Source: Spirochaetales bacterium (lineage in GTDB: Bacteria; Spirochaetota; Spirochaetia; SZUA-6; DRHE01). From it: a stretch of 38,161 nt of DNA. Below the pieces are notes generated by a model, which did no database searches, had not been told where the DNA came from, and worked only from the letters and a program-made list of their open reading frames with translations. The stretch is from positions 1 to 38,161 of the forward strand of contig JAUWZD010000040.1 in the NCBI GenBank assembly GCA_030615505.1. Reading direction: 5' to 3'. Both the position numbers and the translations under genes were made by a program. Shown one piece after another: positions 24,167 to 32,792 of the stretch (the stretch's first letter is position 1; each line of letters begins with the position of its first letter).

Positions 24167-24898
24167 ATGTATGAGGATTACAAGCCGTGGGATTCACCTC
24201 CTCCATTCCCACAGTTATCTCGTGATGAGGTTCATGTATGGAGGGTTTCGCTGGATCAGCCAAGGGTAAAGCTGTCTGCGCTTGAAAAAATACTGTCTAA
24301 AGACGAAATAAAGAGGTCACAGCAGTTCTATTTCGAACAAGACAGAATGCGCTACATTATAAGCCGGGGTTCATTGCGAAAGATCTTGGGTTTATATCTT
24401 GACAGAGCCTCAGAATCTTTACAGTTTCATACAGACCGGCAAGGTAAACCCTTTTTAACTGACAACAGGCAGTCAATTCAATTCAATGTTTCTCATTCCG
24501 GAGATGTAACATTAATTGCCATCTCAATGCATCGGCGTGTGGGTGTTGATATTGAAAGGGCAAGAGAAGGGATACGAATGGATGAAATCACAGAAATTTT
24601 TTTTTCTATTCCGGAAAAAAAATATCTGCAAGCCCTGCCTAAAAAAGAAAGATTCAGGCTTTTTTTTACTATCTGGACACGTAAGGAAGCAGTGATTAAA
24701 GCCCTGGGAGGGAACATAGCCGGTTTAAAGGATTTTGCCGTATTGAATGATACAGTTAATGAAGGAATGTTGATCGATGTTCCGGACACGGAAAACTCCG
24801 CGTGGATCTTATGGGATCTAAAACCTTCACCCGGCTATTCCGGTGCTGTATGCCTGGAAGGTAGAAAGTGCAAGCTCTCATGCTGGCATATGGCATAG
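24167..24898 (+). CDS. 4'-phosphopantetheinyl transferase, Sfp/Gsp type
   Basis: A 243-residue Sfp-type PPTase (family length about 220-240): FNVSHSGD (107-113), VGVDIER with Mg ligands D128 and E130, and FFTIWTRKEAVIKALGG with W170, K173 and E174. It transfers phosphopantetheine from CoA to the serine of carrier proteins, most simply the ACP at 20743. Secondary-metabolite clusters often bring their own Sfp-type enzyme, whereas housekeeping FAS uses AcpS; this supports a dedicated role for the system. It is divergent from KS2, with its own promoter. Confidence 0.92.
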   Translation: MYEDYKPWDSPPPFPQLSRDEVHVWRVSLDQPRVKLSALEKILSKDEIKRSQQFYFEQDRMRYIISRGSLRKILGLYLDRASESLQFHTDRQGKPFLTDNRQSIQFNVSHSGDVTLIAISMHRRVGVDIERAREGIRMDEITEIFFSIPEKKYLQALPKKERFRLFFTIWTRKEAVIKALGGNIAGLKDFAVLNDTVNEGMLIDVPDTENSAWILWDLKPSPGYSGAVCLEGRKCKLSCWHMA

Positions 24899-24921
24899 CT
24901 GGTTGGATTTTAAGCAGAAGA

Positions 24922-24950
24922 TTGACAGTCCTATTAATATATATCATACT
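24922..24950 (+). promoter_or_regulatory. Promoter of the CDP-alcohol phosphatidyltransferase/flippase pair
   Basis: TTGACA (24922-24927), a 17-base spacer and CATACT (24945-24950), 80 bases before the ATG at 25032. Confidence 0.5.
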
Positions 24951-25031
24951 CCCCGCCATTATATTATTTCAATTGATCATTGGATGAGTTCCATTGTATA
25001 TTGAGTTCAACTTCGGAAATTGGAGACCTAA

Positions 25032-25943
25032 ATGATGAATCAATTAATAAGTGATTACAAGAAAACATTAAAGCCAAATGAAACTGAAGAAATAGTTAAT
25101 TTGCTCTTTTTCCGACCCACAGCCTTTTTATTCGTTTTAATAGTAAAGAAGATAGATTTTTCACCGAATTATTTTACTTTTACTTCTTTAATATTCGGAC
25201 TGCTCTCAGGATACTACCTCAGCCAGGGTGCCTTAAGCTTAGGAGCCCTGTTTATATATTTAATGATATCATTCGACTGTTCCGACGGGCAGCTTGCAAG
25301 GTTAAAGGGAATCTCAACCAAATATGGGAAAATGCTCGATAACGTTGCGGATATAATATCCTATTTAGCCATGCTTTTTGGTATTGCTTATTACCAGTAC
25401 TATCTCCATTCTAATCCGTATGTTTTTTCATATGCCGGCCTGTCCTTCCTTGTACTGGGCATGAATGTGTTATTTTGGGATCAGTTTAAGAATCAATATA
25501 TAATGTATGTCTATAATGACTATCATGATAAAGTGGATCCCTTATCGATCCTGTACCGGCATTACTCTTCAAGCAGAGGGATAAAAAAAGTAGCCAATTA
25601 TGTATATTATAATATTTATAAATTCGAAACAAGCATAACGAAGCTGGGCTGCTTATCTGATTCTAAGAGACGTCCATCTGTTTTTGAGGTTGAAGGATTC
25701 AAGCCAACTAAAGATATGCAGGAGTTGTATAAAGAGACATTCACTTCTTCTATAAGGTTGTGGAGCTTCATCGGCACGAGTACGCACTTCTTTTTAGTTA
25801 TCCTGCTTGCAATTATAAACAGAATCGAAATGGTCTTTGCTGTATTCATTATATATTCTATTTTAATGTGCATTACAGCCCTTATCTATCAGAATATTGC
25901 TTATGCAAAATTTAAGAAAAAGTTAAAGAGCATACCTGTATAA
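25032..25943 (+). CDS. CDP-alcohol phosphatidyltransferase family membrane protein
   Basis: A 303-residue membrane enzyme with the complete CDP-OH-P motif D-x2-D-G-x2-A-R-x8-G-x3-D-x3-D: D82, D85, G86, A89, R90, G99, D103 and D107 in SFDCSDGQLARLKG and YGKMLDNVAD. Hydrophobic segments precede and follow it, and another pair lies at the C-terminus after a roughly 90-residue soluble insert (about 160-240). The family moves a phospho-alcohol from a CDP-activated donor to an alcohol, forming phospholipid-like products; donor and acceptor are not predictable. An ATG with GGAGA upstream. It is followed after 9 bases by a YbhN-type membrane protein. Position right after the fatty acid/oxoamine cluster suggests head-group transfer to its product (inference). 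Confidence 0.85.
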   Translation: MMNQLISDYKKTLKPNETEEIVNLLFFRPTAFLFVLIVKKIDFSPNYFTFTSLIFGLLSGYYLSQGALSLGALFIYLMISFDCSDGQLARLKGISTKYGKMLDNVADIISYLAMLFGIAYYQYYLHSNPYVFSYAGLSFLVLGMNVLFWDQFKNQYIMYVYNDYHDKVDPLSILYRHYSSSRGIKKVANYVYYNIYKFETSITKLGCLSDSKRRPSVFEVEGFKPTKDMQELYKETFTSSIRLWSFIGTSTHFFLVILLAIINRIEMVFAVFIIYSILMCITALIYQNIAYAKFKKKLKSIPV

Positions 25944-25952
25944 TCAAGAAAT

Positions 25953-26975
25953 ATGAAGCTGTCAAAACGTCTTTTACGCCTGATTATATTTTTAGCTCTC
26001 AGCATATTCTCAATAGGTCTCATATTATACCTTACTGCTAACAGGGAAACCCTAAAGGCGCTCACCAGCATAAAGGGAACCTATCTCTTTATCCTCGCAG
26101 GGATATGGCTTTTTGCCATCACTATGGACGCCTCAGCCATTATGTTTTTTGTTTCCGGCACAGATGAAAAGATCAGGCTCTGGAATGCGTATAAAGCTGC
26201 TGCGATTCGAATTTTCTTCAACCTTGTAACCCCTTTCAGCGCAGGCGGCCAGCCTGTAATGATCTATACACTGAGCAAAGAGAGGATCCCCGGAGGCAAG
26301 GCTTCATCAATTGTTATTATGAAGCTGATATCGCTCGCCGCATTTAACCTGCTCGGCGGCATTACTGCATTCGTTTTCTTTCATGAATATATAAGCGATA
26401 TTGCAGCTTTGAATACAGCCTTTTTTATTGCAGGAATTGTACTATTCTTTATCATAACAAGTCTCATCGTCGTGCTGATGAATCCCCACTTAATCATCCC
26501 ATTCATAGAAAAGCTCGGAATATTTCTTCACCGCTTAAAAGTGATTAAAGATGTGAAAGTATTTCATAAAAAGGTTATAAAAGAAGCGCGTCATGCCAGA
26601 AAAAGCTTCAGGCAGTACTTTGGACACGGCTTCGGTTTTTTTCTAGCCGGTACTCTCTCAAGCGGCCTAATGTATTTCGCAGAGCTTCTCATGTTATGGA
26701 TAATACTGCGCGGCTTTGGCGTGGAGCTTCAATTCATCGAGGGAATTACACTCAGCGCTCTTCTGTTCTTTCTGCTGGGCTTTATGCCCACACCGGGATC
26801 CGCAGGCCTGGGCGAAGCTATCTTTATAGTAATTTTTGCAGGCACAGTTCCAAAATATCTGTTGGGTGTGGCGGTTTTAGTCTGGCGCCTGTTCCACCGC
26901 TACTTAAGCGGCATTGGCGGCGCTTTTTTTTCAGCCGGGTATTTCACCAGGATTATAGTCAGGGACTCTGATTAA
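25953..26975 (+). CDS. Lysylphosphatidylglycerol synthase TM / YbhN (UPF0104) family protein
   Basis: A 340-residue polytopic membrane protein with the family core TPFSAGGQPVMIYTLSKERI (about 88-107) and the C-terminal LGFMPTPGSAGLGEAIF motif. This is the transmembrane domain of MprF-type proteins without the aminoacyl transferase part. Such domains are regarded as lipid flippases or accessory factors in lipid and glycan export. Nine bases separate it from the CDP-alcohol phosphatidyltransferase, so the two probably make and translocate the same lipid. Its end overlaps the end of the convergent FloA-operon gene by four bases. Confidence 0.85.
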   Translation: MKLSKRLLRLIIFLALSIFSIGLILYLTANRETLKALTSIKGTYLFILAGIWLFAITMDASAIMFFVSGTDEKIRLWNAYKAAAIRIFFNLVTPFSAGGQPVMIYTLSKERIPGGKASSIVIMKLISLAAFNLLGGITAFVFFHEYISDIAALNTAFFIAGIVLFFIITSLIVVLMNPHLIIPFIEKLGIFLHRLKVIKDVKVFHKKVIKEARHARKSFRQYFGHGFGFFLAGTLSSGLMYFAELLMLWIILRGFGVELQFIEGITLSALLFFLLGFMPTPGSAGLGEAIFIVIFAGTVPKYLLGVAVLVWRLFHRYLSGIGGAFFSAGYFTRIIVRDSD

Positions 26976-27463
26976 TCCCAGATTCTCTCTCGATTAAGTG
27001 ATAAGCCCAGGGGAGGTCCCAGGATCTCCGACCATATAACCGCACGCTTAAGCGGCGGGAAAGCCTCCATCTTTCGATGTATATCTTTTCGAATTACCGT
27101 ATAATGGTTGACTTCATAATGGGTGACTTCGGATTCACCGGACACCGGGATGCGGCCCACTTTTAAAGGAGGCATCGGGGGTTCCTCTTTCCAGTCTTCA
27201 GTCTGAGCAACCGGCCAGTATGATACAATATCCGCCGATACGGGAGGCTCTACGATTTGAGCCGGCTTTTCATCTTTATCCTGCTGCAACATCTCCTGCG
27301 TCTGCGTTTGCAGCTTTCCCTCAGTGTCATGGTCAGGAATGGACCCGCTCCGTCTGCGCTTTAAAGATCGTATGTGCAGAAGCAGAGGAACCAGTATGAT
27401 GAGGATGGCTGGCAGCAGTGCAACCAGCTCTTTAAACTGGTCAAAAAAATCAGTACCGGGCAT
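26972..27463 (-). CDS. Small membrane protein of unknown function at the end of the FloA operon
   Basis: A 163-residue protein with one N-terminal membrane helix (LVALLPAILIILVPLLLHIR, about 12-31), a basic stop-transfer (RSLKRRRSG) and a soluble cytoplasmic part rich in Pro, Glu and Gln. Its last 60 residues (VTHYEVNHYTVIRKDIHRKM and PPLKRAVIWSEILGPPLGL) look conserved but are not a family I know. It begins 5 bases after floA, so it is probably co-expressed and may be a FloA partner. Confidence 0.6.
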   Translation of the reverse strand: MPGTDFFDQFKELVALLPAILIILVPLLLHIRSLKRRRSGSIPDHDTEGKLQTQTQEMLQQDKDEKPAQIVEPPVSADIVSYWPVAQTEDWKEEPPMPPLKVGRIPVSGESEVTHYEVNHYTVIRKDIHRKMEAFPPLKRAVIWSEILGPPLGLSLNRERIWD

Positions 27464-27468
27464 GATCC

Positions 27469-28467
27469 TTACTCCGTATCTTCACTTCTTTCAGGCTTCT
27501 CTTCTCCGCTGATACTCTGTCTCATACTGGTGTCCGCCTGTATATTTCGCAGGCGATAGTAATCCATGATTCCCAGATTACCGCTCCTGAATGCTTCGGA
27601 AATTGCCTTTGGAATTTCCGCTTCTGCCAGAACAACCTTGGCCCTGTTCTCCCGGACTAAGGCGGACATCTCCTGTTCCCTCGCCCTGGCCGCAGCCCGC
27701 CTCTGCTCGGCAACGGCCTGGAACCGCCTCTTGTCCGCCTCAGCCTGGTCAGCCTGCAGTTTGGCCCCCACATTCTCTCCCACATCCACATCGGCAATAT
27801 CTATTGAGAGAATCTCGAAAGCCGTGCCCGCATCCAGGCCCTTTTGTAAAACGGTTTTTGATATATTGTCGGGGTTTTCTAAAACGCTCTTATAGGTCTG
27901 GGCAGAACCGATTGTGGTAACAATCCCCTCACCTACCCGTGCAATAATGGTTTCCTCCGTGGCTCCGCCAACCAGGCGCTCAATATTGGCCCGCACAGTT
28001 ACACGGGCCTTGGCCTTGAGCTGGATACCGTCCTTGGCCACCGCATCTATGGTAAGCCTGCCTTTTTCCGGATTGGGGCAGTCTATAACCTTTGGATTGA
28101 CACTGGTTCTTACAGCATCCAGAACATCCCTTCCTGCCAGGTCAATAGCCGCTGCACGCTGAAAATCCAGGGGGATATTGGCCTTATTGGCGGCAATCAG
28201 AGCCTTGCCTACCCTGATTACATCTCCGCCTGCAAGATGGTGCGTCTCCAGTAGATCGGATTCAGTGGGGATACCCGCCTTGACCAGCATAATCCGGCTG
28301 TCCACTATAAGTCTCGCCTTTACCCGCCGAATCCACATCCCTATCAGGCGCCCCAGGGTGATATGCGCTCCGGATAGAAGAGCCCGAAACCACAAACCAA
28401 AGAACTTAAGGAATATCGAGATAAAAGCTAAACATGCAATCCCAATAGCGACATATACTATAATCAT
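27469..28467 (-). CDS. floA: Flotillin-like protein FloA (YqfA)
   Basis: A 332-residue flotillin-like scaffold for membrane microdomains. An N-terminal membrane segment ([19 protein letters not shown]) is followed by the conserved FloA core ([22 protein letters not shown] begins it, then [15 protein letters not shown] and [19 protein letters not shown]) and the Ala/Glu-rich coiled-coil tail ([20 protein letters not shown]). The ATG at 28467 is preferred over the GTG at 28482: AGGAGG precedes it, it gives the usual length, and it lies one base after the upstream NfeD stop. The gene order with NfeD proteins is the usual one. Confidence 0.93.
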   Translation of the reverse strand: MIIVYVAIGIACLAFISIFLKFFGLWFRALLSGAHITLGRLIGMWIRRVKARLIVDSRIMLVKAGIPTESDLLETHHLAGGDVIRVGKALIAANKANIPLDFQRAAAIDLAGRDVLDAVRTSVNPKVIDCPNPEKGRLTIDAVAKDGIQLKAKARVTVRANIERLVGGATEETIIARVGEGIVTTIGSAQTYKSVLENPDNISKTVLQKGLDAGTAFEILSIDIADVDVGENVGAKLQADQAEADKRRFQAVAEQRRAAARAREQEMSALVRENRAKVVLAEAEIPKAISEAFRSGNLGIMDYYRLRNIQADTSMRQSISGEEKPERSEDTE

Positions 28468-28468
28468 C

Positions 28469-28960
28469 TTACCCTCCTTCACGCACGATTATGCGGCTGC
28501 CTTCTACTTTTATAACCTTTACATGACGGCCTTCTTCGATATATTCACCTGCCGTCACAACACTGTACTTTCTGCTATCAATCAGCACCCGGCCGGAGGG
28601 CCGGAGGTCTGTCAGCACCGTCCCCTCTTTTCCGGCCAGATCCGTATACTTCTCTGCCGTATAGGAGGCAAAGCCTCCCTCCCGCTTCTGAACTTCCCCA
28701 AGTATAAGTCTCCTGCCCATAAAGGTGCGGGGGAATACTTTAAAATAAAAAATGATAAGAAGGGGAACAACTACCAGGGCAATCAGGAGAAAAATCGACC
28801 CGAGCACGCTTCCATGCTCAACAAAAACCATTACAACGCTGCCTATAATGCAGCCTGCCCCGAGGATTCCCACCAGCCCGCCGGCTGGAACAAAGAACTC
28901 AACAATTATGGCTATTAGTCCTGCAATCAGTAAGCCGATGGCCAGCCACATCTTCAACAC
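28469..28960 (-). CDS. nfeD: Short NfeD family membrane protein
   Basis: A 163-residue NfeD1b-type protein: N-terminal membrane helices ([53 protein letters not shown]) and a C-terminal OB-fold domain ([45 protein letters not shown]). It lacks the protease domain. The short form is usually linked to flotillins and thought to act with them. It overlaps the long NfeD by 7 bases and ends 1 base before floA. Confidence 0.9.
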   Translation of the reverse strand: MLKMWLAIGLLIAGLIAIIVEFFVPAGGLVGILGAGCIIGSVVMVFVEHGSVLGSIFLLIALVVVPLLIIFYFKVFPRTFMGRRLILGEVQKREGGFASYTAEKYTDLAGKEGTVLTDLRPSGRVLIDSRKYSVVTAGEYIEEGRHVKVIKVEGSRIIVREGG

Positions 28961-30441
28961 CCCCGAACCACGATACGATTTCCGCTTACCTCAATCACCT
29001 CAATATCTCTTCCGGCTTCCAGGAATTCTCCGTCTGTCTCAACGACCAGTATATCCTCATTAATTTCCGCTTTTCCGGAAGGCCTTAAGGCCGTTACCGC
29101 CTTGCCCTTTTCCCCAAGCAGCCCCTTCGATGCTTCAATACTCTGAACTGTAAAACCCTCCTGCTGGCCTTCAGCGGATGTCAGAATCAGGCGGTTGAAG
29201 ACCGGCGCCCTTGGGAATAATTTGAAGATTACAGCTATCAGCACAATAGAACCCAAAAACCCCAGACCCACAATCAAAATATTCTTGCCCAGTAAATCCC
29301 ACTGCCAATCAAACTCGGGCCAGACAAAATCCTGTCTTGAGAGCACTAATGAGAGCACGATCAGCACAATACCGGAGATACCGGTGAACCCGAAACCCGG
29401 GATAAGGAAAATCTCTACAACCAGGAGAATCGTACCAAGCAGAAAAAGCAGGAGCTCCAGGGATCCGACTGTACCCAGCAGGGCGCTGCCCAGGAAAATA
29501 ACGGCAAAGGCAATTATGGCGATGGTTCCGGGTACTCCGAAACCCGGGCTGGTTATTTCCAAATAAAGGGCAACCAGGCCGATCATCACAAGCAGGCTGG
29601 TAACCAGCGATCCGGTAATTACAGCCACAATCTTGTCCGGCAGGTCTGCAGAAAGAGATACGGTTTGAGATTCAGGGATCTCCAGTACCTCTAACAACGC
29701 CTCCAGATTATTGAAAGTTCCTGAGGATACCCCGTACCGTTCCATTTCTCCGGCTGTTAGGGTCAGCAGCTTACCCTCCCGGGAGATAGTCTTCCCCTTT
29801 TCTATTTCATCTCCCTGCTCCCGGGCTCTCCGCTCTAAGTCCGGCAGTTCATCAGAAGTAGCCACCGAAAGCTCTCCATTTAAAAATACCTCAAAGAGCT
29901 CTACATCCATGTCCACCATAGCCAGGGCAATCCCCTTGGGATAACCGTTTTTTTCTGCCAGGGAAGCCATTTGAGCCCGGACGGCGCTGACCATTTTCTC
30001 GCTAGCGGTCTCCATTCCCTCTGCGGTCTGTAAAACCGGGGCTGCGGCACCCATGGAAGTTCCGGAAGCCATATAGATGCTGCTGCAGGAAAATGAAATC
30101 AGGGCTCCGGCCGACCAGCTCACACCGGTTCCGGCCGGGCCGGCCGGAATAAAAGCTATGGTCTTGATTTTATCCGCTGAGCCGATCAGTGTTGTAATCT
30201 GCAAGGCAGAATCCACTCTACCACCGAAGGTATCAATTTCAAATATGATTATCTTTGCACCCGCTCTCTCCGCATCCTGAATTCCCCGTCGAATAAATAC
30301 CATCATGGCGCGATCAATTTCTCCACGAATCGGTATTACATAGGCAGCATTCGGAGCCTCATCAGCCTCCTGGGCGTATAGAAACATCGGGAGACGTAGA
30401 AAAAAAGTAATATAAGCCAGGAAAAGAATCCCTTTTCTCAT
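28954..30441 (-). CDS. nfeD: Long NfeD protein with ClpP-class serine protease domain
   Basis: A 495-residue membrane-bound serine protease homologue. A signal peptide is followed by a ClpP-like domain (AAYVIPIRGEIDRAM, FEIDTFGGRVDSALQI, nucleophile serine in GVSWSAGALISFS, SMGAAAPV and a candidate general-base Lys in SEKMVSAVRAQM). Four or more membrane helices (about 265-405) and a C-terminal OB-fold (GEKGKAVTALRPSGKAEI, IEVIEVSGNRIVVR) follow. Family knowledge: the protease cleaves membrane proteins such as stomatin/flotillin partners. It is the first gene of the minus-strand operon. Confidence 0.9.
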   Translation of the reverse strand: MRKGILFLAYITFFLRLPMFLYAQEADEAPNAAYVIPIRGEIDRAMMVFIRRGIQDAERAGAKIIIFEIDTFGGRVDSALQITTLIGSADKIKTIAFIPAGPAGTGVSWSAGALISFSCSSIYMASGTSMGAAAPVLQTAEGMETASEKMVSAVRAQMASLAEKNGYPKGIALAMVDMDVELFEVFLNGELSVATSDELPDLERRAREQGDEIEKGKTISREGKLLTLTAGEMERYGVSSGTFNNLEALLEVLEIPESQTVSLSADLPDKIVAVITGSLVTSLLVMIGLVALYLEITSPGFGVPGTIAIIAFAVIFLGSALLGTVGSLELLLFLLGTILLVVEIFLIPGFGFTGISGIVLIVLSLVLSRQDFVWPEFDWQWDLLGKNILIVGLGFLGSIVLIAVIFKLFPRAPVFNRLILTSAEGQQEGFTVQSIEASKGLLGEKGKAVTALRPSGKAEINEDILVVETDGEFLEAGRDIEVIEVSGNRIVVRGC

Positions 30442-30463
30442 CTATAATCTCTTCTCTTACTGT

Positions 30464-30492
30464 AACATCATGCCTCAATAATAATTTGTCAA
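30464..30492 (-). promoter_or_regulatory. Possible promoter of the NfeD-FloA operon
   Basis: On the minus strand a perfect TTGACA (30492-30487), 17 bases and a weak GATGTT (30469-30464), about 25 bases before the ATG at 30441. Confidence 0.35.
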
Positions 30493-30628
30493 GTGTAATT
30501 ATTATTTCCCGACTTCCAAAGTAATACCAGATCATAACTTAAAAACATGGGATATGCTATTCCCTTCTGTATTAAAGTTGATATAATTCTCGGAGGAGGT
30601 CACTTTAGTATATAAAGGGGAGGTGAAA

Positions 30629-31600
30629 ATGAAAATCGTAGTTATAGGGGGAAGCGGTCATATAGGGAGCTATCTGATTCCGCGGTTAGTGGAGATGGGA
30701 TATGAGACCGTTAACATCACCAGGGGAAAAAACAAGCCCTATAGCAGCCATCCGTCATGGCAGTCAGTACAGCAGGTGAATATGGATCGAGCCAGGGAAG
30801 AGGCCGAAGGCAAATTTACAGAAAAAGTCGCTGCCCTAAGACCGGATATTGTCATGGATCTGTTCTGCTTTACCCCGGACAGCGCCAGATCGATGGTAGA
30901 GGGCCTAAGAGGCAGAATCCAGCACTATATATCCTGCGGCACCATCTGGGTGCACGGTCCTGGTGTCGTGGTTCCGACCACGGAGGACCAGGCCAGGGCT
31001 CCATTCGGGGACTATGGTATTCAAAAGGCCGCCATGGAGGCATACCTGCTTAATGAAGCACGGCTTCACGGCTTTCCTGCCACTGTTCTTCATCCCGGTC
31101 ACATAGTGGGACAGGGATGGCCGCCCCTGAATCCGGCCGGCCACTTTAACCCGGAAGCTTTTGAGAAAATAGGAAATGGAGAGGAGCTCATCCTGCCCAA
31201 TCTTGGTCTGGAGACTGTGCATCATGTTCATGCAGATGATGTGGCCCAGGCCTTCATTAAAGCCATGACCCACTGGCGAAGCTCCATCGGTGAGGCCTTT
31301 CATGTGACTTCCCCTGCCGCCCTGACCCTGCGCGGGTATGCCGAGAGAATGTCTGCCTGGTTCGGCCTGAAATCAAATTTAGGCTTTCTGCCCTGGGAGG
31401 AGTGGCGGAAAACAGTTTCCGAGGAAGACGCTTTATATACATGGGACCATATAGCTCACAGTCCCAGCTTAAATATCTCAAAAGCTGTAAAGTTCCTGGA
31501 GTATCAGCCTCGATACAGCTCCATAGAAGCGGTGTACGAGTCCGTCCGATGGCTGATGGATAATGGCGTTATTCATCTGTATGGGAATCAACACCCATGA
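30629..31600 (+). CDS. NAD-dependent epimerase/dehydratase family protein (extended SDR)
   Basis: A 323-residue extended SDR with the Rossmann motif KIVVIGGSGHIGSYL at the start, a segment YISCGTIWVHG, a Y-x3-K like element in GDYGIQKAAMEAYLL, and HVHADDVAQAFIKAM typical of epimerases and reductases acting on NDP-sugars or sugar derivatives. ATG 30629 is chosen over GTG 30623 because AGGGGAGG lies just upstream. A TATAAT at 30582-30587 could be its -10, but no good -35 was seen. It overlaps the PfkB kinase start by four bases (ATGA). The substrate is unknown; neighbours suggest sugar or sugar-acid breakdown. Confidence 0.8.
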   Translation: MKIVVIGGSGHIGSYLIPRLVEMGYETVNITRGKNKPYSSHPSWQSVQQVNMDRAREEAEGKFTEKVAALRPDIVMDLFCFTPDSARSMVEGLRGRIQHYISCGTIWVHGPGVVVPTTEDQARAPFGDYGIQKAAMEAYLLNEARLHGFPATVLHPGHIVGQGWPPLNPAGHFNPEAFEKIGNGEELILPNLGLETVHHVHADDVAQAFIKAMTHWRSSIGEAFHVTSPAALTLRGYAERMSAWFGLKSNLGFLPWEEWRKTVSEEDALYTWDHIAHSPSLNISKAVKFLEYQPRYSSIEAVYESVRWLMDNGVIHLYGNQHP

Positions 31601-32775
31601 AAGATGAACTCGATGTGATTGCCGCAGGACTTCTCTGCCTGGATATAATTCCCCGCTTTAACACCAGTCAGGAAAGCGGAAGAATCTCAGATATCCTGAA
31701 ACCTGGGAGTTTAGTGCATATGAAAGGCATGGCCCTCTCCACAGGAGGATCAGTTTCTAATGTGGGGATTGCTATGAAGATCTTCGGGTGCCGGGTAGGT
31801 TTTATGGCTAAGGTCGGAGATGATACCATCGGTAAGATCATAATCGATATTTTAAAAAAAAACGGGAACACCGAGGGAATCATTATTTCAGAGGGTGAGG
31901 AGAGCTCCTATACGGTAGTTATCTCGCCGCCTAAAATTGATCGCATCTTTCTGCACTGCCCCGGGACAAATGATACCTTCACCTCAAGGGATATCAACTT
32001 CTCCTTAGTAGAAAAGGCAAGACTCTTCCATTTAGGTTACCCGACCCTGATGGAATCACTCTTTATCAATGAGGGTGAGGAACTCACTGCGATCCTGAAA
32101 AAAGCCAGGGATACAGGGGCTGCAACCTCCCTGGATATTTCACTGCCCGATCCCAATTCGACGGCCGGACAGGCCAACTGGCGTGTTATATATCAGAAGG
32201 CCCTGCCCTATGTCGATATTTTCGTACCCAGTATTGAGGAGGCTTTTTTTACCCTCTATCCGGATAAATATAAGGAGCGTAAACAGAAGCTGGGCGGCCA
32301 AGAGCTGATCGATTATATCGGCCACGAAGAGTTTACCTGTATTGCGGATGAATTTCTAAATATGGGCTGTAAAATATCCGTGCTCAAGGCAGGGCATAAC
32401 GGCTGGTATCTTAAGTCCGCAGGCAGCCTAAAGAAATTGGGCAGGGCGGCCCCCGGTGATATTGAATCCTGGAGCGGCAGAGAAATCTGGTGCCCGGCCT
32501 TTTATATCGAGGCCATAGCCAGCGCCACGGGTTCCGGTGATTCCTCCATCGCCGCCTTCCTGACAGCCCTGCTCCGGGGACATACCATTGAAGACTGCCT
32601 TAAGTTAGCCAACTGCGCAGGCTATCTAAACTTAAAGAGCCTTGATGCGTTTTCCGGTCTGCCTTCCTGGGATAGGATTCAGACCACAGTGCCTGCACTT
32701 GCGGTTCGAGAGAACAGTTTCCTCTCCGGTACGGATTGGACCTGGAATGAAGTCTTAAAGATCTGGGAGAAATAG
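31597..32775 (+). CDS. PfkB-family carbohydrate kinase
   Basis: A 392-residue ribokinase-like kinase: the PfkB motif GGSVSNVGIAMKIFG (about 49-63), FMAKVGDDTIGKII and the catalytic aspartate in ATGSGDSSIAAFLTALLRG (near residue 313), which stands for the common GAGDSF. It phosphorylates a sugar or nucleoside-like hydroxyl with ATP; substrate not predictable. It is somewhat longer than ribokinase because of extra segments before the ATP site. It is translationally coupled to the upstream SDR. Confidence 0.85.
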   Translation: MKDELDVIAAGLLCLDIIPRFNTSQESGRISDILKPGSLVHMKGMALSTGGSVSNVGIAMKIFGCRVGFMAKVGDDTIGKIIIDILKKNGNTEGIIISEGEESSYTVVISPPKIDRIFLHCPGTNDTFTSRDINFSLVEKARLFHLGYPTLMESLFINEGEELTAILKKARDTGAATSLDISLPDPNSTAGQANWRVIYQKALPYVDIFVPSIEEAFFTLYPDKYKERKQKLGGQELIDYIGHEEFTCIADEFLNMGCKISVLKAGHNGWYLKSAGSLKKLGRAAPGDIESWSGREIWCPAFYIEAIASATGSGDSSIAAFLTALLRGHTIEDCLKLANCAGYLNLKSLDAFSGLPSWDRIQTTVPALAVRENSFLSGTDWTWNEVLKIWEK

Positions 32776-32792
32776 AATGTGCAGTTCCTCTC

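Noticed and set aside
27566-27920. Two overlapping plus-strand frames of 109 codons
   Set aside because: They are antisense to the coiled-coil part of floA, whose repetitive composition opens other frames.
28468-28482. GTG start for floA at 28482
   Set aside because: It would include the AGGAGG ribosome binding site in the coding region. The ATG at 28467 follows it and gives the usual family length.
28178-28918. 246-codon plus-strand reading frame opposite floA and nfeD
   Set aside because: It is antisense to two well-supported genes, low in family resemblance, and its composition mirrors the opposite coding strand.
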